Positions 39,603-48,535 are shown, counted from the first letter of the stretch. The stretch: 51,990 nt of DNA from Bacteroidetes bacterium CG12_big_fil_rev_8_21_14_0_65_60_17 (GCA_002787815.1 PCUY01000071.1:31468-83457); one strand, 5' to 3'. Translations and numbers: made by a program. Notes: generated by a model not told the origin, from the letters alone.

Positions 39603-41359
39603 GAATCGAGAACGATGAGGATGTCTTCCGGGTGGTATTTGAAGTGGGTATGTATGGGCAGGACGTCCCTGCCACGCCGGACTGCAAGCAGTCCGGCTGG
39701 CAGTTCATCCTTCAGGACGGTGCCGTCGGCACGTGTCGGCACCGGTGCTTCACAGACGGTCGCGGAACCCTCCATTATACGGCGGTCCCATTCGTCGAGC
39801 GCGAAAGATCCGGTAAACGACGTCTCGCCAAGGACGTGAGCCTTGGCGTTCTGATGCGCCGAAGATTTCATGCGCGATGCATCGAAGAGCAGATGCACAT
39901 GGGGAATACTGAACACCTGGCGTGCGAGCCTCCCTACGAGGGCATCGATCCCTGGATTACCCGTGTGGGCCAGGAGGTAGGCCGCTTTGCCGGCACCCGC
40001 CTCGGTAAGCGTTACGTCTTCGAGAGCGCTGCCCTGAACGGCCACAAGCCCGGCCTCACGGGCGGCCGCGCAGTGGTCCTCGCGCGTGTCAATCAGTGTT
40101 ACGGGCATGCTGTCGGCAAGCACCTTGCCGAGCAGGCGATTGAGCGGTGACGCACCAATGATGATGGCGCCGGTGCGGCTTTCACGGGCAGTAACCAGTT
40201 CGCCCCGGGCGCGTAGCCAGGTAACGCCGAGTTTAAGCAGCACAGGGACCGTGGCAGTCGTCGCAATGGCCATTACGACGAGTACGGAGAACATCTCCTG
40301 CGAAATAATACCTGCCGCGAGCCCGATCTGTGCAATGATGATTTCGACAGCACCCCGACCGTTCATGCCCGCACCCAGTACCAGACCTTCGCGCCATCCG
40401 TAACCTGTAGGAAGGTAAAACAGGGCGGTACCCAGGATTTTGCCCACCGTCGCTACACCGACCACAATCACGACCAGCATGGTGCTGTCAACAAGTACGG
40501 CCAGGTCCACCTGGAAGCCCGCCGTGACAAAAAAGACCGGAGCCAGGAATCCGACGGCACCTCGACGGACCCAGGTCATGATATCCCGGCTGACCGTGTG
40601 GCCAATCACGTTTTCACGAAGGAACATGCCGGCAATGAAGGCGCCCAGGATGCCGTGGGCACCAGCCAGATGGGCCGCTTCCGAGAACAGGAGCAGCACC
40701 AAGATCACGACCGGAAAGACACCGGCCGTACCCATGCGTTGCAGTGCTCCTGCGAACCGGGGTAACAGATACGTTCCGGCTGCCCATGTTCCCCCGAAAA
40801 ACAGCACGACCTTGCCTGCAACGAGCCACAGACTGCCGCCGTCCTCCGGGTTGGCGACGCTTATCAGACCGGCAAAGATGACCAGGGAGAGCGTGTCGGC
40901 AATGAGCGCACCGGCCATCATCACATGCGCTATGCGTGTATCCAGGAGTTTCAGATCCACGAGGATCCGGCTCTTCGTGGCGAGCGATGTAACGCCGGCC
41001 GCCATACCGACAAAGAGTCCCTCCATCGTGGAGCCGCCCCACGATGTGACAACCCAGTAAGCGAGTACAAACGGCGTAATGAACCCGCCGAGCGCCGCCA
41101 GAATGCCTCCCTTGGACGCTCTGCCCAGCTCGGACGGGTCGATCTCCATGCCCACATAGAGCATCATGAGCAGGATGCCGAGTTGAGCCAGTACATCCAG
41201 CGCCGGATGTGAGGTGAGCAGTCCGAGCAGGGGTGGACCGAGCACGATGCCCGCCATGAGTTCGCCGAGGACGGACGGGTAGCCTATGCGTTCAGCCAGT
41301 TTGCCGGCCAGAAAAGCTGAGGCCAATACCGCGAGGAGCGGTAACAGGGGAAGTTCCAT
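39599..41359 (-). CDS. CPA2-family cation:proton antiporter with a nucleotide-binding-like tail
   Basis: 586 aa. A CPA2 transporter domain (~1-385; RIGYPSVLGELMAGIVLGP, LTSLATKSRILVDL-like core, GMNGRGAVEIIIAQIGL) is followed by a cytoplasmic RCK/TrkA-N-like domain (GAIIIGASPLNRLLGK, an altered Gly-rich loop, then VTLIDTRED) and a C-terminal TrkA-C-like portion. Proteins of this type exchange K+ or Na+ for H+ under control of a bound nucleotide. Here the Gly-rich loop is degenerate, so nucleotide binding is uncertain. It leads the operon with nhaA. A 10-bp inverted repeat sits in its leader just before the ATG. Confidence 0.88.
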   Translation of the reverse strand: MELPLLPLLAVLASAFLAGKLAERIGYPSVLGELMAGIVLGPPLLGLLTSHPALDVLAQLGILLMMLYVGMEIDPSELGRASKGGILAALGGFITPFVLAYWVVTSWGGSTMEGLFVGMAAGVTSLATKSRILVDLKLLDTRIAHVMMAGALIADTLSLVIFAGLISVANPEDGGSLWLVAGKVVLFFGGTWAAGTYLLPRFAGALQRMGTAGVFPVVILVLLLFSEAAHLAGAHGILGAFIAGMFLRENVIGHTVSRDIMTWVRRGAVGFLAPVFFVTAGFQVDLAVLVDSTMLVVIVVGVATVGKILGTALFYLPTGYGWREGLVLGAGMNGRGAVEIIIAQIGLAAGIISQEMFSVLVVMAIATTATVPVLLKLGVTWLRARGELVTARESRTGAIIIGASPLNRLLGKVLADSMPVTLIDTREDHCAAAREAGLVAVQGSALEDVTLTEAGAGKAAYLLAHTGNPGIDALVGRLARQVFSIPHVHLLFDASRMKSSAHQNAKAHVLGETSFTGSFALDEWDRRIMEGSATVCEAPVPTRADGTVLKDELPAGLLAVRRGRDVLPIHTHFKYHPEDILIVLDS

Positions 41360-41363
41360 GATG

Positions 41364-41414
41364 ACGGTAGGGTTTGGTGGGGGACGGGTAGACTGCCGGT
41401 CGTTACCCTACCGT
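41364..41414 (-). promoter_or_regulatory. 10-bp inverted repeat in the antiporter leader
   Basis: ACGGTAGGGT (41364-41373) and ACCCTACCGT (41405-41414) are perfect inverted copies 31 nt apart, ending 4 nt before the ATG at 41359. In the mRNA this would be a hairpin next to the start codon; in DNA it could bind a dimeric regulator. Confidence 0.45.
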
Positions 41415-41771
41415 TCAAGCGGCGTACACAGGCCAAGCCAGAGGAGGCGGCCACAGGAATATGTCGTCGTCATGCACATGACGGAATAATACCCATCGCC
41501 ATCCATTCGTGCTCGTTAAATTGTCTTCACACGCAATGTGCTCAGTCCCGCCTGCACGGCTACTCGTGCCGGTAGCGCAGGATGAGTTCGGGATGACGAG
41601 TTGCGGCGAGGATGTCTCCGCACTTGCGACACGCCCACTCAATGCGTTCCGGACGGCTATTGGAAACCGGAACATTTGGCCCTCGGACTCACTCACACGC
41701 TGTCCGGGGTCATTGGCGTGGGATATGGGCGGGGAGTGTGAACACGCCCAGAAGGCATCCCGCGGCAGGTG
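41415..41771. other. Gap between antiporter operon and tRNA-Val, probable gene remnant
   Basis: No intact gene is seen in these ~360 bp. On the minus strand 41688-41560 reads as a 42-residue peptide with protein-like character around WACRKCGDILAATRH (a CxxC knuckle) and ending LRYRHE before TAG. It follows a TGA and has no ATG, GTG or TTG in frame. A GTG at 41696 and an ATG at 41675 exist in a neighbouring frame. This would fit a small zinc-knuckle protein broken by a frameshift, or an overlooked non-AUG start. Confidence 0.3.
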
Positions 41772-41845
41772 TGGGTCCTAGTGGATTCGAACCACCGACC
41801 TCTACGATGTCAACGTAGCGCTCTAACCAACTGAGCTAAGGACCC
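41772..41845 (-). tRNA. tRNA-Val (anticodon GAC)
   Basis: A complete 74-nt cloverleaf on the minus strand: acceptor GGGTCCT/AGGACCC with discriminator A, D-loop AGTTGGTTA, anticodon stem CTACG/CGTAG around TTGACAT (anticodon GAC at positions 34-36), and T-loop TTCGAAT. The CCA end is not encoded. It reads codons GUC and GUU. Confidence 0.97.
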
Positions 41846-41882
41846 GCAAGTCGGCCTGTTCAGGCCGCGGACAGAAGGACGC

Positions 41883-41915
41883 CAAATATAGGGTGCCGGC
41901 CCGACGCGAGTCAAA
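41883..41915 (-). promoter_or_regulatory. Promoter of tRNA-Val
   Basis: On the minus strand TTTG (41915-41912), a 21-nt spacer and TATATTTG (41890-41883) match the Bacteroidota consensus fully. The predicted start is ~30 nt before the tRNA. Confidence 0.7.
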
Positions 41916-42043
41916 CATCTCGCCATCCATTCACCAAAAGTTGAATGCTCCCGGACGCATTCAGTCAGGCATGTACCGGACGATCATGCAAAGGGTCCCT
42001 TTCAGGACAGACTACCGCCCCGCAATCCTCCCATCAACTGACC

Positions 42044-42379
42044 ATGCCCTACACCGTAACCATCAACACGAGCCCGAATCCCCACACAGAGCATGTGTCC
42101 CGGCGATTCATTCGGCGCTTACCGCCTGTCCTGCAACTCATTACGCCGATCGATCCTGCCATCGAGCACCAGCTTGACGCCCTCATCCGTGCCGCCTGGC
42201 GCGCCGACAAGGATGTAAAAACCATCTGCCGCGCCCTGGAGGCCGTAATGCAACGTCTCGGCTACCGCGTCAGAATCGGCATGAAGGAGATCCACGTGGA
42301 CCAGGTACCGTCCTTCCCGGGTGAGACCGTGGCATCGGCCCTTATTCTGATGAATGCGGAGCACCGTCAGGGCCTGTAA
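42044..42379 (+). CDS. Hypothetical 111-aa protein
   Basis: I do not recognise a family. From the ATG at 42044 (MPYTVTINTSPNPHTEHVSR) the protein is soluble, with no signal peptide or membrane segment. A predicted mixed helix region (IEHQLDALIRAAWRADKD, CRALEAVMQRLGYRVRIG) is followed by a strand-rich end. It precedes the malic enzyme gene by 61 nt on the same strand. Codon use and the proper spacing make it a likely real gene. An in-frame extension to 41945 is lower in coding character. Confidence 0.6.
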   Translation: MPYTVTINTSPNPHTEHVSRRFIRRLPPVLQLITPIDPAIEHQLDALIRAAWRADKDVKTICRALEAVMQRLGYRVRIGMKEIHVDQVPSFPGETVASALILMNAEHRQGL

Positions 42380-42440
42380 ATGTCGGCCAGAACGCGTACC
42401 ATAAGGACGCAATAATTATTCGCAATCAAGGTGGCAGGAC

Positions 42441-44054
42441 GTGGCACGAACAACAGGCAAGGAACTACTGAGAAACCCGACTCTGAACAAAGGAACGGGA
42501 TTCACCGCAGAAGAGCGTGATGAACTCGGTCTGAGGGGGCTGCTACCCTACAACCGGTGCAGTCAGCAGGTCCAGATGGAGCGCATCCTGGGGCATTTTC
42601 GGCGCAAGGAGTCGGACATTGAGCGCTACATTGCCCTCAATGCGCTCCAGGACCGCAATGAACAGCTCTATTTCCGTGTGCTCATGGAGTATGTGGATGA
42701 ACTCATGCCCATCGTCTATACGCCGACGGTGGGGCAGGCGTGCCGGGAATTCGCGAGCATTTACCGTCGCCCCAAGGGATTCTACATTTCGCCCGATGAC
42801 CGGGGTCATGTCCGCCGTATGCTCGACAACTGGCCGGAAGACGATGTCCGCGTCATTGTGGTAACCGACGGGGAACGCATACTGGGACTCGGTGACCTGG
42901 GCTCCAACGGTATGGGTATCCCGATCGGAAAGCTGGCACTCTATGTTTCGCTCGCCGGCATCCATCCGTCCTGGTGTTTACCCGTCATGCTGGATGTGGG
43001 CACGGGAAACAGCGAACTCCTCAAGGATCCGCTGTACATGGGCTGGCCCCACGAGCGCGTTCGAGGAGATGCGTACGATGCGCTCATGGAAGAGTTTATT
43101 GCCGCGGTCACCGACCGCTGGCCCCACGTTCTGGTGCAGTTCGAGGATTTTGAGACGACGAATGCGCTCCGACTGCTTGACGTGTGGCGCGACAGGACGC
43201 TTTGCTTCAACGATGACATCCAGGGGACAGCGGCTGTTACGCTCTCGGGTGTACTGGCCGCCACCCGTGTGGCAGGCACCCCGTTCGAAGATCTGCGCAT
43301 CCTGTTTGTTGGAGCAGGATCGGCAGCGACTGGTATAGGGCATCTCATGGCGTCGGCTTTCGTTGAACACGGGTTGTCCGCTGCTCAGGCCAAGAGGCGT
43401 CTGTGGTTCGTGGATTCAAAGGGCCTCATTGTGAAGGATCGGGGCGACGATCTGGCACCACACAAGCAGTCCTTCGCCCACGATCATGCTCCCATGCAAC
43501 TTGAGGAGGCGATTGAAGATATCCGCCCCAACGTGCTTATTGGCGCGACAGGAGCGCCAGGCACATTTACCGAGTCGGTGGTGCGAAAAATGGCCGACGT
43601 CAACGAACGGCCAGCTGTTTTTGCGCTCTCCAACCCAACGTCCCAGGCCGAGTGCACGGCCGAGGAGGCGTACGCGTGGTCGGGTGGCCGGGCCCTTTTC
43701 GCATCGGGCAGTCCGTTTGCTCCGGTGGAGTATGAAGGCAGAACGTATCACCCGGCCCAGGGAAACAATGCCTACATTTTTCCCGGTGTGGGGCTCGGGG
43801 TCATCGCCTGCCGGGCCGAGCGCGTAACGGACACCATGTTCATGGCGGCGGCAAAGCGGCTGGCGAGTCTCGTCTCAGACGAGCAACTGGAACGCGGTGC
43901 GCTGTATCCCCCCATGAAAAACAGCCGGCAAGTCAGCCTTGAGGTGGCCCACGCCGTGGCTGAGGTGGCCTTCACGGAGGGGCTCGCCCGGGCGGAGCGG
44001 CCGGACGACCTGAGGCGTGTCCTGCGCGACATGCAATATGATCCCAGCTACTGA
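42441..44054 (+). CDS. NAD-dependent malic enzyme
   Basis: 537 aa, the size of the large SfcA/MaeA-type malic enzymes. Visible are the N-terminal LNKGTGFTAEERDELGLRGLLP, the active-site Tyr in PIVYTPTVGQACREF, VVTDGERILGLGDLGSNGMGI, the metal-binding FEDFETTNA and FNDDIQGTAAV, the NAD fold GAGSAATGIG and FALSNPTSQAECTAEEAY. It converts malate to pyruvate, CO2 and NADH. The start is GTG at 42441 behind AAGGTGG (42428-42434), one of the few Shine-Dalgarno-like sequences here. It is followed 6 nt later by a transporter gene. Confidence 0.93.
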   Translation: MARTTGKELLRNPTLNKGTGFTAEERDELGLRGLLPYNRCSQQVQMERILGHFRRKESDIERYIALNALQDRNEQLYFRVLMEYVDELMPIVYTPTVGQACREFASIYRRPKGFYISPDDRGHVRRMLDNWPEDDVRVIVVTDGERILGLGDLGSNGMGIPIGKLALYVSLAGIHPSWCLPVMLDVGTGNSELLKDPLYMGWPHERVRGDAYDALMEEFIAAVTDRWPHVLVQFEDFETTNALRLLDVWRDRTLCFNDDIQGTAAVTLSGVLAATRVAGTPFEDLRILFVGAGSAATGIGHLMASAFVEHGLSAAQAKRRLWFVDSKGLIVKDRGDDLAPHKQSFAHDHAPMQLEEAIEDIRPNVLIGATGAPGTFTESVVRKMADVNERPAVFALSNPTSQAECTAEEAYAWSGGRALFASGSPFAPVEYEGRTYHPAQGNNAYIFPGVGLGVIACRAERVTDTMFMAAAKRLASLVSDEQLERGALYPPMKNSRQVSLEVAHAVAEVAFTEGLARAERPDDLRRVLRDMQYDPSY

Positions 44055-44060
44055 AAACGC

Positions 44061-46322
44061 ATGGTAACCACGACTTCGGAGCAGGCGGGAGCCGCAACGG
44101 ACGGCCGGCGCGGCCACGGATTCGGTGTATTGCCGGTCTTTCTGGCGGGAATCAGCACCATCCTGGGTGCGATCATGTTCCTGCGGTTCGGCTATGCCGT
44201 AGGGCATGTCGGATGGCTCGGGGCCATGGTTATCATTCTGCTTGGCCACATGGTGACGATTCCCACGGCGCTCGCCCTGGCCGAAATCGCGACGAACCGG
44301 AAAGTGGAGGGTGGGGGCGAGTATTTCATTATTTCACGCTCGTTCGGGACGTCGATTGGAAGCGTGATCGGAATTTCTCTATACCTGTCGCAGGCCATTT
44401 CCGTAGCGTTCTATATGATTGCCTTTGCCGAGGCATTCCAGCCCTTTGCGTCGGCATTCGAGGCCTACACGGGCTATGCCATGGATCCGCGGTTCATCTC
44501 GTTTCCGGCGACGCTGGCTCTGGTCGCGATCATGATCTTCAAGGGCGCATCGATGGGTGTGCGTATGCTCTACGTGGTGGCGGCAACGCTCGGTGCAGCG
44601 CTTGTGATGTTCTTTCTGGGATCGCCCGTCGACGGGTTCGATCCGGGCACAGCCAGTATTTCGGGGACCATTGCGAATGCCGATCCGCTGGTGCTCGTGT
44701 TTGCCATCGTCTTTCCGGCTTTCACGGGCATGACGGCGGGCGTCGGCCTGTCGGGAGATCTGGCCAATCCGCGGAAGGCCATTCCACGGGGCACCATCGC
44801 CGCGACGCTCGTGGGTATGGTCGTATATGTCGCCATCGTGACCAAGTTGGCGTTCTCAGCCAGCGCGGAGGACCTGGCCACCGACCAACTCATCATGATG
44901 CGGATATCGGCCTGGGGTCCCATTATCCTGATTGGGCTCGGTGCGGCCACCATCAGCTCGGCCATTGGATCCATACTCGTAGCCCCCCGCACCATCCAGG
45001 CGCTTGCCGTCGACGCATCGCTCCCCGTGGGCCGACTGAACCGGTGGCTGGCCCGCGGAGAAGGGGACGTCAATGAGCCCCGCCGCGCCACGATCGCCAC
45101 GGGCAGTATAGCCCTTTTTGTAGTCCTTCTGGGAGATGTGGACTTTGTCGCGCGGCTGATATCCATGTTCTTCATGGTCACCTACGGCTCGCTCTGCGCC
45201 ATCAGCTTCCTGGAAAATTTCGCGTCCCGCCCGAGCTATCGCCCGAGCTTCCGCTCGAGGTGGTATATCTCACTCTTTGGGGCGCTGATCTGCCTGTTCA
45301 TGATGTTCCAGATGGATCCGCTCTTTGCCCTGTTGGCCCTCGCCGTCATGGTCGGCCTCTACCAGGTGATTGCGCGCTCCACAGCGGGATCGGGACACGA
45401 CCTGGCCGATATGTTTGAAGGCGCCATGTCACAGCTTACGCGCTATCTGCATGTCAAGCTGCAGGTGCGCAGTGGACACGAGGTGGACCGCGAATGGCGT
45501 CCAAGTATGATCATGGTCAACGAGCGGACGTTCGACCGCCGCGCGCCGCTGCAGCTGCTCCGCTGGATTTCCCACCGCTACGGATTTGGAACATACCTGC
45601 ATTTCATTCCGGGTGTGCTCAACCGTGAAACCTACCAGGAAAGTGTCCGGCAGCGGGATAGGCTGTTGGAACTTGTTGAGGGGCAGGACAATGCCGTATA
45701 TCTGGACACCATTGTGAGCCCGTCCATGACGTCGGCGCTGGCGCAGAGTCTTCAATTGCCGGGTGTGTCGGGCATTGCCAACAACTCCATCATGTTCGAA
45801 TTCTCCATCCACGATCCGCGCGAGGTGGTGTCGGAAATCGTGGACAGTGCGGAGTTCTCCGCATCGACCAATATGTCCCAGTTCGTGCTTCGACACGGAG
45901 ACCATTTTTTCGGCGACCAGAAGCGGATCCACATCTGGCTGACGTGGAACGATGACACGAACGCCAACGTGATGATCCTGCTGGGTTATATCCTGCTGGG
46001 TCACAGGGACTGGGACGATGCCGAGATCAGCGTCTTCGCCGCGCTCCCGAAGGACCAGATCGTGGAACAGCGACTGGAGATCGAGAAGCTCATAGACGAG
46101 GGGCGGTTGCCGATTTCGGAGAAAAACATCACGTACCTGGCCACCGATGACCGTCATGAATTCCTGGACCTCGTGACCGAGCGTTCGGCCGATGCCGATC
46201 TGACCATCATCGGCTTCGATGGCGAAGGCCTGGCCGAGCGTCGTGAGGACCTTTTCCTGAATCACCCGGCGCTTCCGTGCGTGCTTTTTGTGCGCGCCGC
46301 CCAGGAAATCCAGATGGAATGA
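44061..46322 (+). CDS. SLC12-like cation-chloride/amino-acid cotransporter
   Basis: 753 aa. About 12 membrane helices (1-425) of the APC fold start with FGVLPVFLAGISTILGAIMFLRFGYAVG, a typical SLC12/CCC first helix. The conserved FPAFTGMTAGVGLSGDLANPRKAIP follows (helix 6 region). A soluble C-terminal domain of ~320 residues resembles the SLC12 cytoplasmic domain and ends in a USP-like stretch (ADLTIIGFDGEGL). In eukaryotes this family moves Na+, K+ and Cl- together; bacterial members are poorly known. The stop overlaps the next start (ATGA). Confidence 0.82.
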   Translation: MVTTTSEQAGAATDGRRGHGFGVLPVFLAGISTILGAIMFLRFGYAVGHVGWLGAMVIILLGHMVTIPTALALAEIATNRKVEGGGEYFIISRSFGTSIGSVIGISLYLSQAISVAFYMIAFAEAFQPFASAFEAYTGYAMDPRFISFPATLALVAIMIFKGASMGVRMLYVVAATLGAALVMFFLGSPVDGFDPGTASISGTIANADPLVLVFAIVFPAFTGMTAGVGLSGDLANPRKAIPRGTIAATLVGMVVYVAIVTKLAFSASAEDLATDQLIMMRISAWGPIILIGLGAATISSAIGSILVAPRTIQALAVDASLPVGRLNRWLARGEGDVNEPRRATIATGSIALFVVLLGDVDFVARLISMFFMVTYGSLCAISFLENFASRPSYRPSFRSRWYISLFGALICLFMMFQMDPLFALLALAVMVGLYQVIARSTAGSGHDLADMFEGAMSQLTRYLHVKLQVRSGHEVDREWRPSMIMVNERTFDRRAPLQLLRWISHRYGFGTYLHFIPGVLNRETYQESVRQRDRLLELVEGQDNAVYLDTIVSPSMTSALAQSLQLPGVSGIANNSIMFEFSIHDPREVVSEIVDSAEFSASTNMSQFVLRHGDHFFGDQKRIHIWLTWNDDTNANVMILLGYILLGHRDWDDAEISVFAALPKDQIVEQRLEIEKLIDEGRLPISEKNITYLATDDRHEFLDLVTERSADADLTIIGFDGEGLAERREDLFLNHPALPCVLFVRAAQEIQME

Positions 46323-47608
46323 AAGCGCGGCGTTGGGTTGCTGCGGCCATGCTGTTATCCGGTCTGGTGGCCTGTAGGCCTCCGGAGTACACCATTACAG
46401 CAGAGGGAGTGGCGGCCCAGGTCGAAGAGCTCCGCGCTGGTGCCGGACGGGCGACTGTTGCGGCCCTGGCATTTCGCCGCCTTGGCCTGGCTACTTTTGG
46501 CGGAGACAGTGATTTCGAGCAGGTGTTTACGGTAACGGCGAGGCGCGCTGGCGAAGTCTCCGTCATCCTCGACGGCGTGAAGGTGCCGGCGGAGCGTGTG
46601 GCGGCATCGCTGTCATCGGAGTACATCCGGTGGACGGACCAGGATTCGATTTCTGTAGTACGTGTCGGCCCCGAGAGAGACCCGATGAATGCGTGGCTCA
46701 TTTGGCGCGGCGCCGCTGGAAAAATTCTGTTTCTCGTCGATGCGCAGCACGTAGACCGGTTCAATGATGTTGCCCGCCGCATGGCCGAGCCCGTGACCGG
46801 GCTCGAGGTTGTTGATGGACACGACATGGTGGCCGTACTTTCATCCGCGACTCCGCGGGCGTTTCGGGTCGAGGGGTCGGCGCACTCGGAAGTCCGCGAA
46901 ATGGCGAACGTGGTGGGGCTTCTGCCCGGTAAGCGGCCCAATGAAATGATTGTGTTTTCGGCCAGTCGGGATCATGTTTCGGGCACGTCGGCCATCCTGG
47001 AACTGGCGCGCTACTACGCGCGGCGCGACCGGCCAGAGCGGACGCTCGTCTTCGTGCTCTATGCCGAGCGGACCTCGGCGCCAGCGTTGTTCGATGTGTC
47101 CGGGCCACCGGAGAATTATGGTCCACCAGATGATTTCGGGGCCCTGCATTTTTCGCTGTCGGTCGACCCCACCCACATCATTGCGCTTCTGCACGTAGAC
47201 CGGATCGGGGAGCCCGCGGACTACAGGGAAGCCATGGAGGCTGGGACGAAGGGCGGGAACGAGAGGAGTTTGGCTGCCGCCACCTGGGTCACGGGGTACG
47301 ACCGGTCCACACTTCTGGAACTTATGCAGGCGGCGCGCGGCGACAGCCTCCAGCCTGCGTTCGGGCCCGACCCCTACCCGTGGTTCAATCTGTTTGAGCT
47401 GCTCAGCAATGCCCCCATGGCGGAGCGCGGTGTTGTGGCGCACGCTGTCGGAACGAGTCCGGTCGAGGAAACCGGCACGTGGTTTCCGGACGTAAACGCC
47501 CCCGAGCTCCTTGATCCGGCCCACATGGCGGGCGTCATTCGGGCACTTACGGCCGGCATTCGACCTGTTGTGGAGGGGGAAGCTACACCAATCCGGCTTG
47601 ACCGGTAG
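46319..47608 (+). CDS. M28-like lipoprotein lacking metal ligands (pseudo-peptidase)
   Basis: 429 aa with a lipoprotein signal (VAAAMLLSGLVAC). The core IVFSASRDHVSGTSAILELARYY...TLVFVLYAERTS follows the M28 scheme seen in the peptidase at 36022-37599. The His-x-Asp of the metal site is missing, the Glu-Glu pair is Glu-Arg, and the later Asp/His ligands are not found. It is therefore probably catalytically dead and may bind peptides or act as a partner protein. Translationally coupled to the SLC12-like transporter by a 4-nt overlap, which hints at a shared role. Confidence 0.7.
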   Translation: MKARRWVAAAMLLSGLVACRPPEYTITAEGVAAQVEELRAGAGRATVAALAFRRLGLATFGGDSDFEQVFTVTARRAGEVSVILDGVKVPAERVAASLSSEYIRWTDQDSISVVRVGPERDPMNAWLIWRGAAGKILFLVDAQHVDRFNDVARRMAEPVTGLEVVDGHDMVAVLSSATPRAFRVEGSAHSEVREMANVVGLLPGKRPNEMIVFSASRDHVSGTSAILELARYYARRDRPERTLVFVLYAERTSAPALFDVSGPPENYGPPDDFGALHFSLSVDPTHIIALLHVDRIGEPADYREAMEAGTKGGNERSLAAATWVTGYDRSTLLELMQAARGDSLQPAFGPDPYPWFNLFELLSNAPMAERGVVAHAVGTSPVEETGTWFPDVNAPELLDPAHMAGVIRALTAGIRPVVEGEATPIRLDR

Positions 47609-47617
47609 CTGATTTAA

Positions 47618-47638
47618 ATGTAACAATGAAAGTTACAT
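47618..47638. terminator. AT-rich hairpin between convergent genes
   Basis: ATGTAAC (47618-47624) pairs with GTTACAT (47632-47638) over a 7-nt loop in the short gap between the convergent genes. T-rich sequence follows on the plus strand (ATTATTTTG). The stop codon of the minus-strand gene lies inside the stem. Confidence 0.4.
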
Positions 47639-48535
47639 ATTATTTTGCGTCGTCAGATCGTATTTCATGCCCGGCGCAAGCACGAAGTAGGGCTTTTCCC
47701 AGGGGAGGTACACGCGCCTATTGTCATGGATGGTAACCATATAGCGCCCAATCACTTCCAGCGCACCATCCTCTACCACGATGGCCGTCGATTCTGACAG
47801 TCCAATGCCCAGAAGGTTGGGATGCGCCTCAATGACAGGAATGAGGTCGTCCCAGCGGCCGCGCGTATCGATATGCTGATCGACGGCCGTTCCCGGCAGA
47901 AAATCGAACCCATACATGTGGTTGGGCTCGTCCGTCATTACGATGTCCGAGCCCTCCGTATCGCCCCGAACCAGGTACGTACCCTGGATGGTCGCGCCAG
48001 CCGAGCTGCCGCCGATAACGCCGCCGCGGACAAGTAGCCCGTGGAAGGCCTCGAGCGTGCGCGTGCCAGCGTAGGAATCGACAATATTCCACTGCCGGCC
48101 GCCGGTGAACCATAGCGCGGTGGCATCATCGACGACCTCTACGAAGTCATCCGAGTTGGCGATTTCGCGGGCGTGCGTGTGCAGCATGCGGACGTGCCGA
48201 AGGCCCAAGGCCCGCCAGGGAGCGAGCACCTCGTCCTCATTGAAAACGCGGACATTTCCGTCACGCGTGTAGTTGCCCCCCGCCGTCGGGACAATTACGA
48301 AGCGGCCGTTTTCGGCGCCGCCTCCGCGCTCAATAAAGGTTTCCAGTATGCCGGTGCCTGCGAGCGGGCCGCCTCCAGCGAGGATCAGCGTGCCAGGATA
48401 GGACGACGTCGCGTTGGGACGATTCTGGGCGGCGGCCGTCTGAATTCCAGCCATGGGGATAGAAAAAAGAAGGACGGGTGCAAGCAGGACAGAGACAAGG
48501 AAGACGGGCAGAAGGCGGCGTAACGAGGCAGACAT
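47633..48535 (-). CDS. Secreted S51-family peptidase, cyanophycinase-like
   Basis: 300 aa with a signal peptide (LLPVFLVSVLLAPVLLFS...AAA|QN). Family S51 motifs are present: FVIVPTAGGNY, LWFTGGRQWNI and the nucleophile Ser178 in VIGGSSAGATIQG; His221 in DQHIDTRGRWDDL and GIGLSEST follow. Cyanophycinases split beta-Asp-Arg polymers, and related S51 enzymes cleave other Asp dipeptides. Export suggests the substrate is external. No cyanophycin synthetase is nearby. The stop lies in a hairpin shared with the convergent gene. Confidence 0.82.
   Translation of the reverse strand: MSASLRRLLPVFLVSVLLAPVLLFSIPMAGIQTAAAQNRPNATSSYPGTLILAGGGPLAGTGILETFIERGGGAENGRFVIVPTAGGNYTRDGNVRVFNEDEVLAPWRALGLRHVRMLHTHAREIANSDDFVEVVDDATALWFTGGRQWNIVDSYAGTRTLEAFHGLLVRGGVIGGSSAGATIQGTYLVRGDTEGSDIVMTDEPNHMYGFDFLPGTAVDQHIDTRGRWDDLIPVIEAHPNLLGIGLSESTAIVVEDGALEVIGRYMVTIHDNRRVYLPWEKPYFVLAPGMKYDLTTQNNM

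Noticed and set aside
38598-39839. A 413-codon plus-strand frame rich in Glu, Asp and His
   Set aside because: It is the reverse of nhaA and of the CPA2 end; no protein-like pattern.
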